A stretch of DNA of 61,090 nucleotides from Chara braunii (GCA_003427395.1 BFEA01000147.1:981256-1042345), one strand, 5' to 3'. Shown: positions 1 to 11,817, counted from the stretch's first letter. Translations and numbers: made by a program. Notes: generated by a model not told the origin, from the letters alone.

Positions 1-30
1 CTCTCTCTCTCTCTCTCTCTCTCTCTCTCG
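1..30. repeat. (CT)n microsatellite at window edge
   Basis: An uninterrupted CT dinucleotide run opens the window and is probably cut by its edge. Similar CT/GA tracts inside the Ty3 LTRs sit in a defined context. The sequence that follows this one is not LTR-like, so I treat it as an independent microsatellite. Confidence 0.9.
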
Positions 31-469
31 AGCATTCGCACGCGTCCGGCTTTGACTGTACCGACCCGCCGTTGTCCGCTCTCCGCCACCCTGCCTACCA
101 CCTCGTTCCCCTTTGGCATCGACCGACACTGACTGCTGCCCGGGTCTTTTCGCCCCACACTTTCGTGTGGGACCGTCGCTTTCCGCCTCTGCCTGTTGTG
201 CCCCTTTCCTGCCGAGTTCCCCAACCTCGGAACTGGGCCTGGCATAAGGCGTCACGCGAGACCTGTTGTTTCCTTTAGTAGTATGTAGATGTTAATGCAT
301 CCATAGTAGAATGCTGATTATGACAGTTTGGTAGGTGAATGTTGTTGTGAGGTTGGTCGAATATTGATCATAAAAGTTTGGTAGGATGTAATCCTGTTGT
401 GGTTCCTGGTAGTAGATTGTTATCAGTAGTTGTCTTAAACCAGCAATACTTACTAAACTCGTGCGGACA
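31..469. other. No gene recognised
   Basis: The GC-rich start (to about 250) and AT-rich remainder show no convincing coding or RNA signal. The 68-codon open frame at 72-278 has no recognisable motif. Confidence 0.4.
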
Positions 470-1480
470 TATAAGCCACTATTTTAGGAAACGTATGGGC
501 TACAGGAGCGCCTAAATTCATTCGATTAGAAACATTTTTACTATTTTCTTGTCCGTGGCTGATAGCTGGGCCAAGTACAGGTGGTTCAAGAGTCTTAGGG
601 CCTCATCCCACTCTACTTATGGTTAATAAAAATGTAAAAGAAACGAAAAAGAAGGGTCAGCTGTGAAAGAAATTTCATACTCCACCTTCCCGCTACTCTA
701 AGAAATTTTACGTACGTCACGACAACCTTTCTTGGGAAGTACGACCACAGACCAACCAAGCCCACAAGTGGATAAAAATAATAATAATAATAAAAAATCA
801 TAAAAACACTCCATATTTTTGGGAACCGAGTACATGCCCGTTGCTTTTTCGATTTCGGCAAAAAAACGCAATTCGTTCCCATGAGGCCATGTCCCCTCAC
901 GTTTCCACATCCCTGCATTGCTACCGAAGCCTCCTTCAATTGCGGAACAAGGTGGGATATGTGAAAAATAGTAAATTTACTTAACATAAGTAAGGTGGTA
1001 TGAGGCCCTTACACCACCGGTACCTCCTAAAAGTGTTCCTCGTTAACAACCAACAAAAACTGGAAATCACGTTGTTTCCACTTGGCTGAATCGGGCCTAC
1101 CGGCCCAGGCCCATTCATCCCAAAAGTCACGCCTGTTAATACGGAGCACTTTGTTGAGGTACTTGTGATTTAAGGCCTAAACCACCAGTATTTCGAAAAG
1201 TCGTGCCAGTTAATAACCCACTATTTTAGAAAATGTAAGGGTCACTACAGGAGCTCCCAAATTCATCTGACTATTAACGTTTCTACTCTATTTTTTTTCA
1301 CGACCGATAACAGAGCCAACCAGCCTGAGTACTTTCGAAAGTCGTAACCGTTAACAAACCATGGTCTTAGGAAATGTACGGGTCACTACAAGAGCACCCA
1401 AATTTATTTGACTATAAACGTTTCTACTATATTTTTTTCCACGACCGATAGTTGGGTCAAGTACTGGTGGTTTAAAGAGG
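470..1480. repeat. Degenerate ~140-bp repeat, three copies
   Basis: A unit containing ATTTTAGGAAAYGTAYGGG, then an ACTACAGGAG-like block and a CACGACCGATA block, occurs at about 470-605, 1190-1329 and 1330-1480. The last two are in tandem with a period of about 140 bp; the first is about 740 bp upstream. Substitutions and small indels separate the copies. No coding potential is seen; 606-1190 between the copies holds nothing recognised. Confidence 0.6.
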
Positions 1481-2235
1481 AGCTGGTGTTCCAGCCTTCT
1501 TAAAGGGTAGTTGGGCCAAGTACGGTCTTCATGAAACTTTAAGTTATTCTTTGTGAAAAAAAAAGATATTTAACCTAGTTTCCACTACCAGAGGATAAAT
1601 CATTTGAACTATTTTTCCTAGTATTATACTAATGCTCATTGCAATACCATCATTGCAATGCCCTTATGCTCTGGAATACCACCTCCTTACCCATCCTCTC
1701 GGCAATTCTCCTAGTGCACCCAGCCTTTCTCCTAAGTGTAGTACAATACCTACCAATTTTGTTGACGTCATATTCAGGTAGATTTATTTTTTACATATTT
1801 TTTTAATTTTAACATTGGAAGGGTTTAGCATCTCGTGGAACGACTCAAGTCTACCGGTGGGGATAGGTTCATGGGAGTATTCATTGACTAGTACATTGGT
1901 ACACATATTGGTTTATACTTGATGGATTTAGTTGTTCATCGTCTTGATCTGCCTTTTGCAATTTTTGTTCCTCTGCACCCATCTTCAATCAGTGGAATCA
2001 TCGCCGGGTTGTCACAATATCGTTTTTATGTTTTACCTTTTGCATGTTGCAGTACTTGATTATTTGGGGTTTGTTGTTGTCACAGTCGGTGGGTGGTAGC
2101 TCTGTAATTTCCTTCCTTGGAATTTGTTTATTATGTTAGTTTCTGGTTGGTTTTTGGAGTTGTATGAAAACACAGAGCCTTTTGTCCACTCTATTTTGGT
2201 TGGTCTGTGAAACAGTACGCTAACTACAGACACGA

Positions 2236-2640
2236 AATTTTAAACCACAAGTACCTTTCTCAGTGCCGAGCCTCAAATTGACCTTCCCGCAAAACAAAAA
2301 ATGAGGGATTTGATTTTGGTTGAAGCCACCTACCACTTCGCGCCGGTAGTCCCGAAGTTTCCCGGCCCCCGTGTTAACCGGAGGGCATTTATTTTCATGC
2401 GGGGAAAGGTACTCGTGGTTTAAATCACCAATACCTTTCTCGATTTCCAGTGTCGAGCCTAAATTTGAACTGCGCGCCAAAGAAAAATGAACCGATGCAC
2501 TATCAAATTTGGTTGGCGCCTCCAGCCATTTCCTCTTGGTAGTGTTGAGGCTGCCCGTCCCCCGTGTTAAGCGGCAGACATTTGGTTTTCAAGCAGGGAA
2601 AGGTACCAATGGTTTAATTTCATGAATGCCTTCAAAATTT
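2236..2640. repeat. Tandem duplication, unit ~180-190 bp
   Basis: The block from TTTAAACCAC through AGTGCCGAGCCTCAAATT and CCCCCGTGTTAACCGG recurs in order from about 2419, with ATACCTTTCTC, GTGTCGAGCCTAAATTTG and CCCCCGTGTTAAGCGG. A third partial start is visible near 2615 and another TTTATTAAACCACCAATACC near 2710. The copies are clearly diverged. Short frames here are not credible genes. Confidence 0.6.
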
Positions 2641-2799
2641 TCACTATTCAAGATGTTGTAGTGTGTGAGTTAGCATAGGTTGTTGCATGAAGGAAGGTTC
2701 ATGGTAGTTTTATTAAACCACCAATACCTTTCCCCACTTGAAATCTAAGATGCACTGGGTAACGAGGTAGCCAAGTTGGGGAGGCCCGCCCTTGAGCAA

Positions 2800-3760
2800 T
2801 CGAATCGGCGGCCCGCTTTTCGTTTTGAGCCTCCGACACCGCCCACGACCGACATATAAAAAAGGTACTCACTCATTTGGTTTAAGATTTGCTACGAGTC
2901 ATTCTTTGTGGTGCACAGGATAACGGGCCTCGCCTCACTTCGTACCAAACACGATGTTTGGTGAGGTTGGCGTCGCTACGCCAACTCACCAATTGAAAGT
3001 TGTCAGCGCGTTTGTAGAACTTGCGAGATTTCGGGTTGGTGAGGGCTCGCCAAACCCGAACCATGTCCCCGCGTGCAAGTTACAATGAGGGTTTTGATAT
3101 GAACTATCGACCTCGAATGAATTTGGTGAGGTTTCCACGGTCCAGATCACCAGTTTGGACTGAATTTTTATTTTTTTCCTTTGTCTTTAGTCAAGCTATT
3201 GGCACATGGTTCGTTGACGACATAACTTTCGTGAGGTGGTGAGGCGAGGCCTGGTTTGGTGAGTTTTCGAGGCCTCGACGCGTTGGTGAGAATTAATCAA
3301 CAATTTTTTTTTTCGGTGAGTAGTTCAGCGAGGTCCAAAACTTATGGATTCTTCTTTTTTTCTCTCTTCGGTATTTTGCTTTTATCCTTCTCGTGGACTT
3401 TGCAAATTCTATAAGATATCTTTGTTACATGCTCCTTGCTTCGGTCTTGGTAGGAAACCAACCCAACCTGCTTACAGTGTTATTAACCCGTCAGAGAAAC
3501 CTTCTATGGTCGTTATTTTCTTAGGTATTCGTTTGTTCTTTCATTTCTTCAATATAATACTACCGTATTCACATAATTAAAATGTCCGGCCATTATAACT
3601 GTATTTAATGAAACTTTCAGCTTAGGTACAATGATAATGATCAAATTTTCTGTCCTGTGAACATGTTAGTTCTAACTCGAATTTTGCGTTTGTTTTCTGC
3701 CTTCGGGTAATATATATATTACGCTTTCCACTGTATGCCCTTTGTTTCAGCATTGGGTTT
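2800..3760. other. No gene; recurrent GGTGAG motif
   Basis: GGTGAG or TTGGTGAG occurs many times between about 2940 and 3320, often followed by G-rich or GCTCGCC sequence. This looks like a degraded short-period repeat. Frames at 3021-3242 and 3344-3580 lack recognisable motifs. Confidence 0.35.
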
Positions 3761-3765
3761 TTAAT

Positions 3766-4060
3766 TTATATGTTGGGGTCGTTCGTAGTAGGCAATGAGT
3801 GAAACTTCTAGGAGTAGTGGGAGACCTTCTAGTGGTTGTGGAAACATTGTTGATCTACATGCGCACGTTGAATGAGCAAGAAACCTAAAAGAGAGCAAAT
3901 TGGGGTTGTACCCACTGAGATCTAGGGAATTTGACTGATGGTTGCACCTACGGAGGTTCAAGGGTTCATGTTTTTTTGACGGACCCGTTATTGGTGTTTC
4001 GTATTCGTTTCCTATCCTTTTGGTGGATCTCCATTTGGAATCCTAGACAAAATACAACCA
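3766..4060 (+). repeat. Dispersed repeat, copy 1 (partner 39484-39790)
   Basis: The order GTAGTGGGAGACC, CTAGTGGTTGTGG, GAGCAAATTGGGGTTG, GAGATCTAG, then GGACCCG and a GGATCT-CC-TTGGA block is shared with 39484-39790 at lower identity. The family is unidentified and no terminal structure was found. Confidence 0.6.
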
Positions 4061-4329
4061 GATGTTTAGTAGTTTTCTTTCTTGAGCTTTAGGGCTATTT
4101 TGGGGAGATTGAGTTTTTGAAAGACATGGGACGGGTAGCCTTTGCCAGGTATTGACCCCAATACGATCGGGCTCAGTAAATCTTCACATTGTCATTCCTG
4201 CAAATAGCCTAAGTTGAACCTGGTTTCTGTGAATAGCCTAAGCTGGATGGTGTTTCCTTCTTTCAAGTCCAATAAAGATTACTATCTCAGACCCCCCTGA
4301 CCCCCCCCCCCCACCCCCCCCAAAAAAAA

Positions 4330-4711
4330 GGAAATTTTGAAAATGCCCCTCCGACTTCCATTTATTTGCGGTATGCCCCCTCTGATGGCCGACTTACCTT
4401 TTGTGCCCCTGGAGCCTCTCAAGTTTCATGCAGGCTCCTGTCAGTAAGGGGTGCAACTTTCCAGCATGCCCATGTGGCCTTTGGTGGGACTCACGGTCGT
4501 TCCCCTAGCCTTGGGAGGGAAGCTACCGGGCATACTGGAAATTTATAATCGGTACCGGTAGGGGCATATTGAACATATTTTATACCCAAATGACGCCAGG
4601 GATTTTTTGGAAACTTCAATCATTGTCGGAGGGGCGCAACAGGGTAAGTCGGCCGTTAAAGGGGCATATTGCAAATAAATGGAAGTCGGAGCGGTATTTC
4701 AAAAAATTTCC
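4330..4711. mobile_element. Foldback/MITE-like element with ~80-bp terminal inverted repeats
   Basis: The left end (4330-4409) runs GGAAATTTTGAAAATGCCCC, then CTCCGACTTCCATTTATTTG, and later GGCCGACTTACC. The reverse complement of 4631-4711 repeats these blocks in order with few differences. The interior is about 220 bp and non-coding. A poly-C/poly-A tract lies directly upstream. I could not settle a target duplication. Long inverted ends on a sub-400-bp non-coding body fit a Mutator-like foldback MITE, but the superfamily is not established. Confidence 0.7.
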
Positions 4712-5120
4712 AAGGTGTTATGTCACTGTTGTCACAGTTTCACTTTGAAAATGCGTTTCAGTCACAATTTAAAGGCGGTTGGGATTTAATAGCCCATCCT
4801 GAACCATGCTATATATATTGACTTTGGGACTTTTGCCTCTAACCTTCTACTGGGGACTCTCAAGGCGGTGGGCTAAAACGCTCCCCATGTCCGGTGGGGG
4901 TGAGCAGCCATGATGCAGCACTGACCCGACCTGACGGGTTTACTTTGTTAATCTGGACTGTCTCCCCCAAATCCATGGATCAAAGAGACCTTCTTCCCAC
5001 GGCGTTTTGCCTTTCATTGTGTCTTTTTTTTCGCAATGCCAAAGCTGCCACCCAATGCATTATTTGTGTCCAAAAACCATTTCATAGTCTTTGATGCCTG
5101 TCCTTTCTGTGATCTTCGAG
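4712..5120. other. No gene recognised
   Basis: Nothing supported. It separates the foldback element from the 3' end of the decayed LINE. Confidence 0.35.
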
Positions 5121-5121
5121 A

Positions 5122-5531
5122 CTAGTCGCACTGAATGGTTGTCCTATTGTTAAGAACAATCATATCTTTAATTGCCAAATCTGACATGTGTTGTCCCTTG
5201 AATAACTGATTGTTTCTATCCTCCCATATTGCTTTCATGCTGATTGCTCTAATCGTCTGTGAGCTACATACATTCAATTGTTTTCTTGTTTGTTTGAAGC
5301 CCTTTGAGTGTTTGAGACTATCCACTCATCAAACCACTGAAAACCTCCTCTTGTGATCCGGTTCCAATGGCAAATCCACCACTTCCAAATGCATTTATGG
5401 GCTGGACAAGTCAACCAAAAAATGTTTGTTTGTTTCCCACATCTACCTACATCGTACATAGCTAGACGAGATATTATACCTTTGTTAACTAAACATACTG
5501 TTGTTGTTGTTGCCAAGAACAGTTGTAACAA
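5122..5531 (-). pseudogene. LINE-A: C-terminal zinc-knuckle region of ORF2 (decayed)
   Basis: Minus-strand reading gives a Cys/His/Trp-rich stretch (CPAHKCIWKWWICHWNR) followed, in a shifted frame, by AIWEDRNNQLFKG. The latter matches the 'W..RN...F' signature near the end of plant L1-type ORF2 proteins. Frames change between 5274-5531 and 5122-5325, so the gene is broken. It is the downstream end of the RT and endonuclease remnants to its right on the same strand. No poly(A)-equivalent tract is visible just below 5120. Confidence 0.6.
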
Positions 5532-5555
5532 CGATATACTAAGTCTTGCGAACTT

Positions 5556-7294
5556 TTAAGAGGGCATAGTTTTAAACTGTCTACACAAGGACTGTGTTTC
5601 TTCTTTCGAGATAGGCATAAGATCCTGCTCTCTTCTGCATTTTTCAATTACCAAAGTAGGCTTCTTGACAATCTTCAATCTCAGCATGTATGTTCCTTTC
5701 TTAGAGGAATATTGGTCTAGCGTGATCACTTTTTTTTTCATTACCACTCCACCACCTTGTTGCTCTGACGTCCACATGGGTTTCTTCAAGTTGCAAAAGC
5801 GTGGGTCCCATAGGAAGAAAAACTTTTTGTAGCAGGACACCCCCTGTTGGAGCTCTGTGCGTGGGTGATCACTCTCGCTACTATCTGCTCCATGTCTTTC
5901 ATAGATGCACTCTCAGTGCTTCCCCCTTAACTACTTCTCTACTATGTTCGAAGTCTTTTCGCTTCTTCCATTCTACCGCTGCTGCGAACTATTCTTCCCT
6001 AAGATTATTTGTTGTCTGCAAAATCTTATCTTTGTTCTCCTTTTCCCTGCACCAGCACCCTGTCCTTGGAATCCCATTGATGTTCGAGAGAGAAGTGCCA
6101 TCACCCGTCCTATCAATGACAGGTGCCTGATATTTTTCCATGAAGTCAGTCTGTTCCTAAAATTTTCCTCCAGCAACGAGTCATGGAAGTGTGCATTTTC
6201 AATCAATCTTTGACACCCAAAAAACTGTCAGATGCGTTTGATGGCGCATGTTTCAATTCCAGTTAACCTAAAATTTATAGTCATTCAGCAAGAAATAAAC
6301 TGATTTACTCCAATTAATAGATAGATGTCTCAGATAGTTCACAATAGGAATTAAGGATTTTTCGTACGGACAACAATGTTGGGCGGTTATTCTGGCAAGT
6401 GATCGTGAGATCGTATGCCATAGCTCCTCCCTTCCATTGTAGTTCTTTTTCCTGTAATTACAATACTTTGATATCCTCATTGTGTCTTATGTTATCCAGT
6501 AGCATTTCCATATGTACCACAAAGAGCAGGGGGGCTAAAGGACACCCCTGTCATAGTGAACGAGTCAATGCAAACTTACCAAATACACAACCGCTCACCA
6601 TGACTCTCGCTGATACTGTGAAAGACATAATCTTAACGCATTGTGAAAAGTTTTCTCCAAACCCCATGTGCTTTAGGGTATAGTAATCACAAAGGCTCAA
6701 CCTACTTGGTCAGAGACATTTTCCATGTCCAGCAGCAGGACTGCAACGTCTAAGTTTTAAGAAACAATCACATCCAAAACTTGGATAGTTGCAGCAACAT
6801 TGTCGGAAATGGATCTGTGTTTGACAAGTGCGCCCTCAACCTTGTTCTTTTAAAATGAATTCCGACAAATAACGATATGTTCCTAGTGCCAACGTTTTGG
6901 CTATAGAGCTTAGCGATAAAGTGAAATTTAAAACCGAAATTGGTCGTCAGTTCCTTACTTCCCTTTTGTCTCATTTCTTACATAAAAGGGTAATGATGAC
7001 ATTCATCATGCCTGTTGCTAGGTTTCCCGCAATCAACACTTGATTGTAGATATTTAAAAGGTAAAGTTTTATTTTAGGCCACACTGCCAGATAAAGTTCA
7101 ATGAGCAGTTCGTCATCCCCAGGGCACTTTACCTTTACCATCTTCTTGGCCGCCACTAGTAACTTTTCTTTTATCAAAGGTCTGTCCAAATCTAGGCGAG
7201 CCTGGGGGGGGAGTCGCTTCTGGGTCAATGCCCAAAAGTATGAGTTCTCCCACGTGTCTGAATTCATCGAGTTAGTTGGTCTTCTTGTTGTCAA
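5556..7294 (-). pseudogene. LINE-A: reverse transcriptase of ORF2 (decayed)
   Basis: The minus frame at 6971-7294 ends KCPGDDELLIELYLAVWP then NQVLIAGNLATGMMN, the RT opening in which LINE proteins read 'K.PG.DG...E.Y...W'. It continues into LLCKK, where working copies read 'KKG'. Near 6710-6740 the minus strand encodes AVLLLDMENVSDQV, equivalent to the RT A motif 'LLDLEKAYDRV'. Farther down, frames at 6268-6480 and 5556-5840 keep only composition. A canonical FADD or YADD box was not found. Many stops and shifts make this an old dead copy. The arrangement EN then RT then knuckle is L1-like. Confidence 0.7.
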
Positions 7295-8260
7295 AATATC
7301 TTGAAAATATTGTTTAGCATATTGAATTTTCCCTATCTAGTGCACATCGTCTGTCACAGGTGCCTGATTGGAAAACGGGTGAGCTAGCTCCTTCATGGGG
7401 TTGCCTGGCCTGTTGTAGGACCAGTCTCCTGAATGTGTCTTTTGTCATTTTATCTCCTGTAATGATATTACGTTGTGCAAGTCACTGTTTTCACTGTTCC
7501 TGCCTCTGTATTTCTCTTGATTCAAGTTCTTGTACTTTCCTTTTCCAAAAAGCAGTCCAATGGGCATCCGGGATGGGGTGTTCCCCCAATTTTGTTTCTC
7601 ATGTGTGAATTATCTTCTTAAGTTTTTTATCTTTCTTGTGAATCACTGTTGCTTTTATTTGAGAGATATTACTTAATCCCCCTTGCAGAAGTCTGAAACC
7701 AACTTGTGTTCACTGTTCCTCGTTGTCAAACAACGGTTTTGCCTTCTTCCACTGAGATGGTTCATATTCAATTTAAAGTAAGAAGGACCAAATTTATTTT
7801 CCTGTACTATCTTGAATTCCGTTGTGACCAGCTTATGGTCTAACAACAAAGCTTGAGTGGCATCGACCTGTGTACAGGTCGACCACAGTTCTCCTTTCAT
7901 CAAGAAGAAATCCAGTCTCCTTTGGACCGGTGAAGTTTGCGACCCAAACCACGTATATCCATGTGCTTCTGGGTGTAGTGTTCTGTCGACGTCACATAAT
8001 CCTTGTGAGGTTATAAAAATGTCTGTAGGAATCTTGTGTAAGTTTTTATTGGACCAAGTTCTAAACTATCCAGATGCGGATTTAGCACCGCGTTCCAATC
8101 GGATGCCAACACCAGATTGTCAAAGTCAGGAATGATGTTTGGTAGCTCGACCAAAAATGTTACTATTTCATTATAGTCTGTGGGTAAGAACATGAACAGG
8201 ATTGTCCAATCCTCCGCTCCAGATCGTCATCTTCACCCAGACCCATATTCCCTACATATA

Positions 8261-8404
8261 GACCATGCTGTCGATAATAACTTTATCTAAGTTCATGTGT
8301 AACAAATTTTTGTACCGCCCTTAATCCCTAGAGACCATGCTGTCGATAATAACTGTATCTAAGTTCATGTGTAACAAATTTTTGCACCGCCCCTACTCCC
8401 TAGA
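8261..8404. repeat. 72-bp tandem duplication
   Basis: GACCATGCTGTCGATAATAA begins at 8261 and again at 8333, and the copies differ at only a few positions. It lies inside the decayed LINE endonuclease, so it arose after that LINE died. Confidence 0.9.
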
Positions 8405-8472
8405 GGTCCATCTTCCCCTCTGGTTGGTGCCCATAACTGTGGGTCTGTCATCTAAGTTTTGGCTTCCTCAAT

Positions 8473-8640
8473 CTTTTTTTTTTTTTTTTTTTTTTTTGAA
8501 CTTTCAGTCGCGGATACCACTTAGGGAGGGGATAAGAGCAGCCTCCCTAAGTGGGTCCCCGGTTGCAGGCTCCATCTATTGGTGGGGAGCTGCACCTGCT
8601 GGACACCGACTCCAACATCCCTCATATTACAGGGCAATCC
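8473..8640 (-). mobile_element. Candidate SINE or small retroposon with poly(T)/hairpin end
   Basis: Poly(T) at 8474-8497 reads as a poly(A) tail on the minus strand. Beside it is a 12-bp perfect inverted repeat: CACTTAGGGAGG at 8518-8529 and CCTCCCTAAGTG at 8542-8553. The block ATTGGTGGGGAGCTGCACCT near 8577 recurs near 58323, showing dispersal. A second poly(T) lies at 8683-8707. No box A or box B was convincing, so SINE is an inference from size, tail and dispersion. Confidence 0.4.
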
Positions 8641-9057
8641 TTTGTCCATCTAACTTAGATTCCTGAACACAGACAGTCTGGATTTTTTTTTTTTTTTTTT
8701 TTTTTTTAAACAAAGGCAATCTGGATTTTGTTCTCATGAATCCACGATTTTAATCGTGCATGTTTGTGTTTGGTACTTGTGTCTCATAGTCCTCTCACAT
8801 TCCACGACGCTATGCGTAGCATGCTTTTAGGCAGCATAGCTCGTGCATGTGTCATTTGGACCATCGATCTGGCCAAAAGATGCTACATAACCTTCTTTTT
8901 GTTTATGGCTTCTCATTCCTTTCGCCCCCTTTCAGGCTCTGTTCTTTAAACCAAGGGGCTGTCTACATGTCCAATTGAGGAGCACTCGTCAACCACTCGG
9001 CGATAACTTTGGACGATATTCAATTTTTGAAGAGGAGCATGTCCAATTCTGCGTTAA

Positions 9058-9227
9058 TCATCGCGTCAAGGATTGATAATGGGAACCACTCCTTCCCATA
9101 GCCGACACCTGCTCTTTGATTTCATTTACTTTATTCATTCTGACATCCAGGAAAACAAAATACAGACGGGCTTTAATTCCATTAGCGTCTTCTGCTGTGT
9201 AGCAACCAACTCTCTGAGGAGTGGAAT

Positions 9228-9261
<34 letters not shown>

Positions 9262-9819
9262 GACTCTGACTTGTAGAAAGTCAGGAATCAGGTTTTTCAC
9301 CTCATTCAGGATCGAATGTTCCATAAGTGCCACGTCAGTTTCCACTGATGGCAGCTCCATCGCTTCGTTGGTTAGCATGTTGGCCAGAACTACGACCCCC
9401 TTGCTTGAGTTAACACAAATAAGCGGAATCGATATAATTTTGGAGATATTGGCATCCGCTTTGTTCAATGTTGGAAATAGTTCCGACAAACACAGTCCCC
9501 CCTGCAATTCCGCTCTCCGGTGTTCCACCCAACCTTCCCCATCACCCTTCGTGTATTCTTTAAAAGACCCAATCCTGGATAGGCCTAGATCCACTTGGAG
9601 AAATGATCGATGGCCACTAAGAGGAAATTCAGCTCGAATACATCTTGCATACTCTAGGTGAGTAGCAGCGGGCCATTCCACTACAACCATAGCTGAGCCA
9701 GGGTGGTCAAGCAGCGATATGACAATCCTTGAGACCGTCGAAAACAAAAACTGGTCGTCGAGACAACCGGGGCAAGTTGCGCAACATGACCTAACTGTGG
9801 TGGCGCCTGGGACCCGCAA
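9058..9819 (-). pseudogene. Unrecognised 253-codon open frame, possibly LINE-A ORF1
   Basis: A long open minus frame lies upstream (in the LINE sense) of the endonuclease remnants, where an L1-type ORF1 would sit. It has no zinc knuckle or RRM-like motif that I recognise. A run of about eleven lysines is encoded by the poly(T) tract at 9229-9258, so part of the frame is microsatellite or retroposon tail. The opposite strand is also open over 9221-9661. Position is the only argument for ORF1; it may be fortuitous. Confidence 0.25.
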
Positions 9820-9840
9820 CCCTCTTCAAGTGTGCCTATC

Positions 9841-10170
9841 TTTTTTTTTTTTTTTTTTTTTTTGAGACTTATGTTACTTTTATTAGGAAAAACAGAAATT
9901 CAAATGAGGCCGGGGACCTCACAATTTGACCCGGGTGAACGATGATTCACTTTGTCATCCCCGCTTAGTACAGGTTATTCTTACCCTTGGTCCTCTACTA
10001 CGGACCTGAGTGTGTGACGACGGTTTGAACCCTGAATGTGCTGTGGATTGAAGTAGTACCCTGGACTCTTCTAGATATTGGTCGCTTAAGGCGTACTGTA
10101 ATGTCTGCTTTTCTGACGCTTTTATTCTTAGGATAAATATGCAGTCGTCATTCATTGATGTACACTTGCG
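9841..10170 (-). mobile_element. Candidate SINE-like retroposon, minus strand
   Basis: Poly(T) at 9841-9863 is the 3' tail of a minus-strand body of about 300 bp. On that strand a box-B-like GGGTTCAAAC occurs near 10024-10033. The block AATTGTGAGGTCCCCGGCCTCA, near the tail, recurs almost exactly at 40779-40800 on the plus strand. A box A was not convincingly found and no target duplication could be called. Confidence 0.35.
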
Positions 10171-10311
10171 GCGAGGACCAAGACCCCTGATGATGGTTGG
10201 TTGGCGGGCTGGCCGAAACTAGTCGGGTCCCTACCGTTGTGCTTCATTGTTATACTTTTCGCACTAAGTCGCGTTCGGGAGTTTTTTCCTACTTGCGTAT
10301 TGTCCTTCTCG

Positions 10312-10365
10312 TGTCTGTTGTCAACTTTCTGTCTGTCGTCAACTTCCTGTCTGTCGTCAACTTTT
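10312..10365. repeat. 18-bp tandem repeat, three copies
   Basis: TGTCTGTYGTCAACTTYY is repeated three times head to tail, differing at one to three positions. It lies in a T-rich, otherwise unassigned stretch. Confidence 0.85.
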
Positions 10366-10859
10366 TGTCTTCTCCAGTCTTTTCCTCGTTTTTTTTTCTG
10401 TCTCTTTCTCGATCTAGTCTCAAGCTTGGTCTGCCCCTAGTCATGGTCGTATCTATTGATGATTGTTAACGAAGTTGTTGTTCTCATATCACATTACCCA
10501 GCTTCGGCTAAAAGAAACTAGAAACCGGGTCCAATGTCTCATTCTTCACTTTGTTATTTAACAGAACTGCCCAAAAAATTCTCGTGAAGCACAGTAAACT
10601 TGTATGGAAACCAGCATCCCAAATTTCTTTCTCACAAATACTTCCAAAAGGGACGTGAAGCACCAAAGATGAGAAACCAATTTTTTTTTTTTTGAAAGAT
10701 TCATGCTCATCTTCTCTGTATCCTTTTTTTCTTGCTTGTGGCCATGTCCCACTTCTCCAGGTTTTGTACTGGTTTCAAATATACATATGGCTCCTCATTG
10801 CCATCCGATCTGAAAATCTCACGGCCCTACCGTAGTGTGACCACGTTTTTGAAAATACA

Positions 10860-11430
10860 TGGGGGCGGGTCATTTTGCCCTGTAGCCTAGCAAGTGGGAG
10901 TTTTATGGGGTGGGTCGTGCCACTCAATAGCCTAGCAGTTGGGGGCGTGAGACCTAGTAGAGACTAAGTATGGGGATATAGGGATGAGGCAGGTAGGGCT
11001 GGGTCACTGGAAGACTCTAAGCCAAGTATGAGGCCTGGTAGAGAGATCTGGGGATGCTTTGGGGTGGGCATTCCAAGGGACAACCAAGGGTTGCGGTTGG
11101 GACGACGCTGGTCAGAGTTGGGGCGAGTCGTGTTGCTCTGTAACCTAACCGAGTGGGAGTGTGAGGCCTGGGAGAGCCCGACAGTGAATAAGACAGTGTT
11201 GGATAGTTTTAGAGTGTTTTGTTTGGGAGTCGAGCGGTTTTGAGCATTCGAAAAGAGGTCAGTAGTCATTCATAGTTTTTCAACCTCTTTTTAATTCTCT
11301 TGAATTTTTTCGATAGTTTTCAATAGTTCTCAGATTGATTATCAGTCGAAGCCGGATAATGGCCCCGGTATCTCAAATGACTTGTGTAACTCTGTATGGG
11401 ACGCTGGGCCCGCTTCCCAACACGTGATGC
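10860..11430. repeat. Degenerate G-rich repeat ending in a GGGCCC motif
   Basis: Blocks of the type 'CCCTGTARCCTAGC.AGTGGG' followed by 'GTGAGRCC.RG.AGAG' occur at about 10875, 10920 and 11135. The same order is seen at 56895-56950. In both places the region runs on to a GGGAC.CTGGGCCCG motif (11399 and 57149). This looks like one dispersed non-coding family with a conserved 3' part. Confidence 0.5.
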
Positions 11431-11817
11431 TCCCCACGAATAGACTGGAGCATTTGTCCAAAAAAAAAAAAACTAAAATCACTCATCTCCTTCGGGCGCT
11501 GGTTGCAGATATCCCACATAAAATCCCTCACAACCCTACTCTGGCAGATCTTACTGCGATGACCATCTTCACTGCTGCTGTACTCTATTTCCACCCTACA
11601 GGTTAACCCCATGGCCGCAGAGCGCATTATCCTCCACCATCGCAACCCCGACCCTCTGCCACCAACGCCAGCTTACAAAGAATTTTTTTTTTTTATCAGA
11701 AAACTCAATCCCATTCCAGAACATATTCAGAAATAAAAAAAACTATGAAAAACAGAGAGACGAAAATCAGAAATAGATCCACCTTCAAGACCAGTCAAAC
11801 GAACAATCCACCCTCAT

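Larger units (their letters stand above)
7673..8700 (-). pseudogene. LINE-A: apurinic-type endonuclease of ORF2 (decayed, interrupted)
   Basis: Three endonuclease motifs occur in order on the minus strand. At about 8644-8690 the reading is QTVCVQESKLDGQ (family 'LQETK', catalytic Glu). At 8011-8193 it includes LVLASDWNAVLNPHLD (family 'GDFN.'). At 7673-7903 it includes LDHKLVTTEFKI (family 'SDH', catalytic His). Between the first two, a poly(T)-flanked insertion (8473-8640) and a 72-bp tandem duplication (8261-8404) break the frame. The enzyme normally nicks target DNA to prime reverse transcription; this copy cannot be active. Confidence 0.7.

Noticed and set aside
9221-9661. 146-codon plus-strand frame opposite the 9058-9819 frame
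   Set aside because: It starts with a run of Phe from poly(T) and has no motif; likely antisense shadow or chance.
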